This document shows positions 62,794-64,000 of a stretch of 64,000 nucleotides of DNA, piece by piece (the first letter of the stretch is position 1; each line of letters starts with the position of its first letter). The stretch is taken from the NCBI RefSeq assembly GCF_001262505.1, contig NZ_KQ410732.1:186001-250000 (forward strand), written 5' to 3'. The notes below the pieces were generated by a model that worked only from the letters and a program-made list of their open reading frames with translations, made no database searches and had not been told where the DNA came from. The translations under genes and the position numbers were made by a program. Source of the DNA: Shinella sp. SUS2. Its GTDB lineage: Bacteria; Pseudomonadota; Alphaproteobacteria; Rhizobiales; Rhizobiaceae.

Positions 62794-63735
62794 ATGGGTC
62801 GGACCAAATATCTCCTCGGCTGCGCTGCAGCCGTTGCCATGACGCTTTCCATGAGCGCCGCAAACGCCTTCGCCGATACGTTCGCGCTCGTCACCATCAA
62901 CCAGCAGGCGCTGTTCTTCAACCAGATCAATGACGGCGCCAGCGCGGCGGCCAAGGAAGCCGGCGCCGAGCTCGTCATCTTCAACGCCAACAACGTGCCT
63001 TCTGCCCAGAACGATGCGATCGAGACCTACATCACCCAGAAGGTCGACGGCATCATTCTGGTCGCCATCGATGTCAACGGCGTGAAGCCGGCCATTACCG
63101 CCGCCAAGAATGCCGGCATCCCCGTCATCGCCATCGACGCGCAGATCCCCGATGGCGACAACATCGCCTTCGTCGGCGTCGACAACACGGCGGCAGGCGG
63201 TGAAATCGGCAAGTTCTTCTCCGATTACGTAAAGAGCGACATGGGCGGCGCGGCCAAGGTCGGCGTCGTCGGCGCGCTCAACTCCTTCATCCAGAACCAG
63301 CGCCTCGACGGCTTCAAGGCGTCGGTCGGCGAGGGCGGCCAGAAGGTCGAGTTCCTCAACACCGTGGACGGCCAGAATGTGCAGGACGTCGCGCTTGCAG
63401 CGGCGGAAAACCTGATGACCGCCAATCCCGACATGAACGCGCTCTACGCCACCGGCGAGCCAGCGCTGCTCGGCGCAGTCTCCGCCGTCGCCAGCCAGGG
63501 CCGCGGCGACTCGATCAAGGTCTTCGGTTGGGACCTGACGAAATCCGCCATCGACGGCATCGACCAGGGTTTTGTCACCGCCGTCATCCAGCAGGACCCG
63601 GCCGGTGAAGGCAAGGCCGCCGTCGAAGCGCTCGTCAAGGTGAAGAAGGGCGAGACAATCGAGCCGATCATCAACGTTCCGGTGACGATCGTCACCAAGG
63701 CGAACGTCGACCAGTATCGCGACATGTTCAAGTAA
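62794..63735 (+). CDS. Ribose-type ABC transporter substrate-binding protein
   Basis: The 313-residue Peripla_BP_4 protein has a Sec signal (MGRTKYLLGCAAAVAMTLSMSAANAFA). RbsB-type blocks are AETYITQKVDGIILVAIDVNGVKPAI-like, AKNAGIPVIAIDAQIP, NTAAGGEIGKFFSDY, VGVVGALNSFIQNQRLDGFK and VFGWDLTKSAIDGIDQGFV. It captures a sugar, polyol or similar small molecule; the ligand is not evident. ATG 62794 follows AAGGGGAACATCAAA. A hairpin precedes the ATPase gene. Confidence 0.9.
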   Translation: MGRTKYLLGCAAAVAMTLSMSAANAFADTFALVTINQQALFFNQINDGASAAAKEAGAELVIFNANNVPSAQNDAIETYITQKVDGIILVAIDVNGVKPAITAAKNAGIPVIAIDAQIPDGDNIAFVGVDNTAAGGEIGKFFSDYVKSDMGGAAKVGVVGALNSFIQNQRLDGFKASVGEGGQKVEFLNTVDGQNVQDVALAAAENLMTANPDMNALYATGEPALLGAVSAVASQGRGDSIKVFGWDLTKSAIDGIDQGFVTAVIQQDPAGEGKAAVEALVKVKKGETIEPIINVPVTIVTKANVDQYRDMFK

Positions 63736-63748
63736 GCCGAACCGCCGC

Positions 63749-63775
63749 TGCCCGGTCCGCTTGGCGGATCGGGCA
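63749..63775 (+). other. Hairpin after the ribose-type binding-protein gene
   Basis: TGCCCGGTCCGC (63749-63760) pairs with GCGGATCGGGCA (63764-63775) over 12 positions with one G:U pair and a 3-base loop. It is 13 bases after the stop codon. Confidence 0.6.
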
Positions 63776-63803
63776 ACCGGAACCTCCTCAGGGGCCATCG
63801 AAC

Positions 63804-64000
63804 ATGACCGATAGTGACGTCAGCCGCGTCCGGATGACCGGCATATCCAAGCGCTATGGCGCTTTGCAATCGCTCGACAACGCCTCGCTCAACCTCAAGC
63901 CTGGCGAAGTGCTCGGGCTGGTGGGCGACAACGGCGCGGGAAAATCCACCATCAGCAAGGTGCTTTCGGGCGCTGTCATCCCCGATACCGGCACGATCGA
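63804..64000 (+). CDS. Sugar ABC transporter ATP-binding protein (N-terminal part)
   Basis: Sixty-five complete codons are visible before the window ends. The sequence has MTGISKRYGALQSLDNASLNL and Walker A GDNGAGKST, typical of RbsA/MglA-type or single-domain sugar-transport ATPases. It should work with the binding protein upstream. Whether it is a double- or single-domain ATPase cannot be seen. ATG 63804 follows a weak site (cctcaggggccatcgaac). Confidence 0.85.
   Translation, partial: MTDSDVSRVRMTGISKRYGALQSLDNASLNLKPGEVLGLVGDNGAGKSTISKVLSGAVIPDTGTI

Overview
This 64 kb window is GC-rich, densely coded DNA from an alphaproteobacterium, most likely a member of the Rhizobiaceae (Ensifer, Shinella, Rhizobium or a relative). 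The evidence is the codon use and gene style, two Rhizobiaceae-type dispersed palindromic repeats (2256-2359 and 55517-55586), and an ehu/eut ectoine operon in the order known from Sinorhizobium. I see no ribosomal, tRNA, replication, phage or transposase genes. Nearly everything is uptake and catabolism of small nitrogenous compounds, so a chromid or megaplasmid is plausible, but that is inference.

Layout. (1) 1-8176: taurine dissimilation, tauA(partial)-tauB-tauC-tauX-tauY-xsc-exporter-pta. Taurine is imported, deaminated to sulfoacetaldehyde, split to sulfite and acetyl phosphate, and converted to acetyl-CoA. (2) 8177-8750: a gap without genes. (3) 8751-17001: a catabolic module with no assigned substrate: hyuA-hyuB, a uronate-dehydrogenase-like enzyme, an FAD oxidoreductase, a divergent GntR regulator and two SDR dehydrogenases. 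(4) 17200-18207: corA. (5) 18343-24429: an XRE-cupin regulator and a five-gene peptide/nickel-type ABC transporter sharing one operator. (6) 24619-27650: a diguanylate cyclase, a GreA-like protein and lrgAB. (7) 27863-30786: a small secreted Cys/Met protein, a Tat-exported multicopper oxidase and two c-type cytochromes. (8) 30921-43495: a D-peptide utilisation region with three unrelated D-aminopeptidase families, a D-amino acid aminotransferase, a LysR regulator, an amidohydrolase and a second Dpp/Opp transporter. (9) 43584-48557: a sigma-54 activator with its own UAS and -24/-12 promoter, driving a medium-chain dehydrogenase and a SnoaL-FMO fusion. (10) 48648-61945: ectoine use, with atf-ssd-asnC on the minus strand and enuR-ehuABCD-eutABCDE on the plus strand. 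(11) 62035-64000: an XRE-cupin regulator and the start of a ribose-type ABC operon that runs off the window.

Regulation is unusually readable. Five regulators sit beside repeated or palindromic candidate operators: TGATA-NN-TGATA for the GntR module, ACTTTAG-N5-CTAAAGT for the first Dpp operon, CGAAAT-N10-ATTTCG for the LysR, ATCATG(A/T)CAA for EnuR, and ATTCAAGT-C-ACTTGAAT for the last operon. The sigma-54 activator has TGCAAC-type upstream sites. All five ABC systems also have a hairpin directly after the binding-protein gene and before the next transporter gene. The least explained systems are the hyuAB module (8.7-17 kb), the D-peptide region (31-43 kb) and the sigma-54-controlled dehydrogenase/FMO pair (45.6-48.6 kb).
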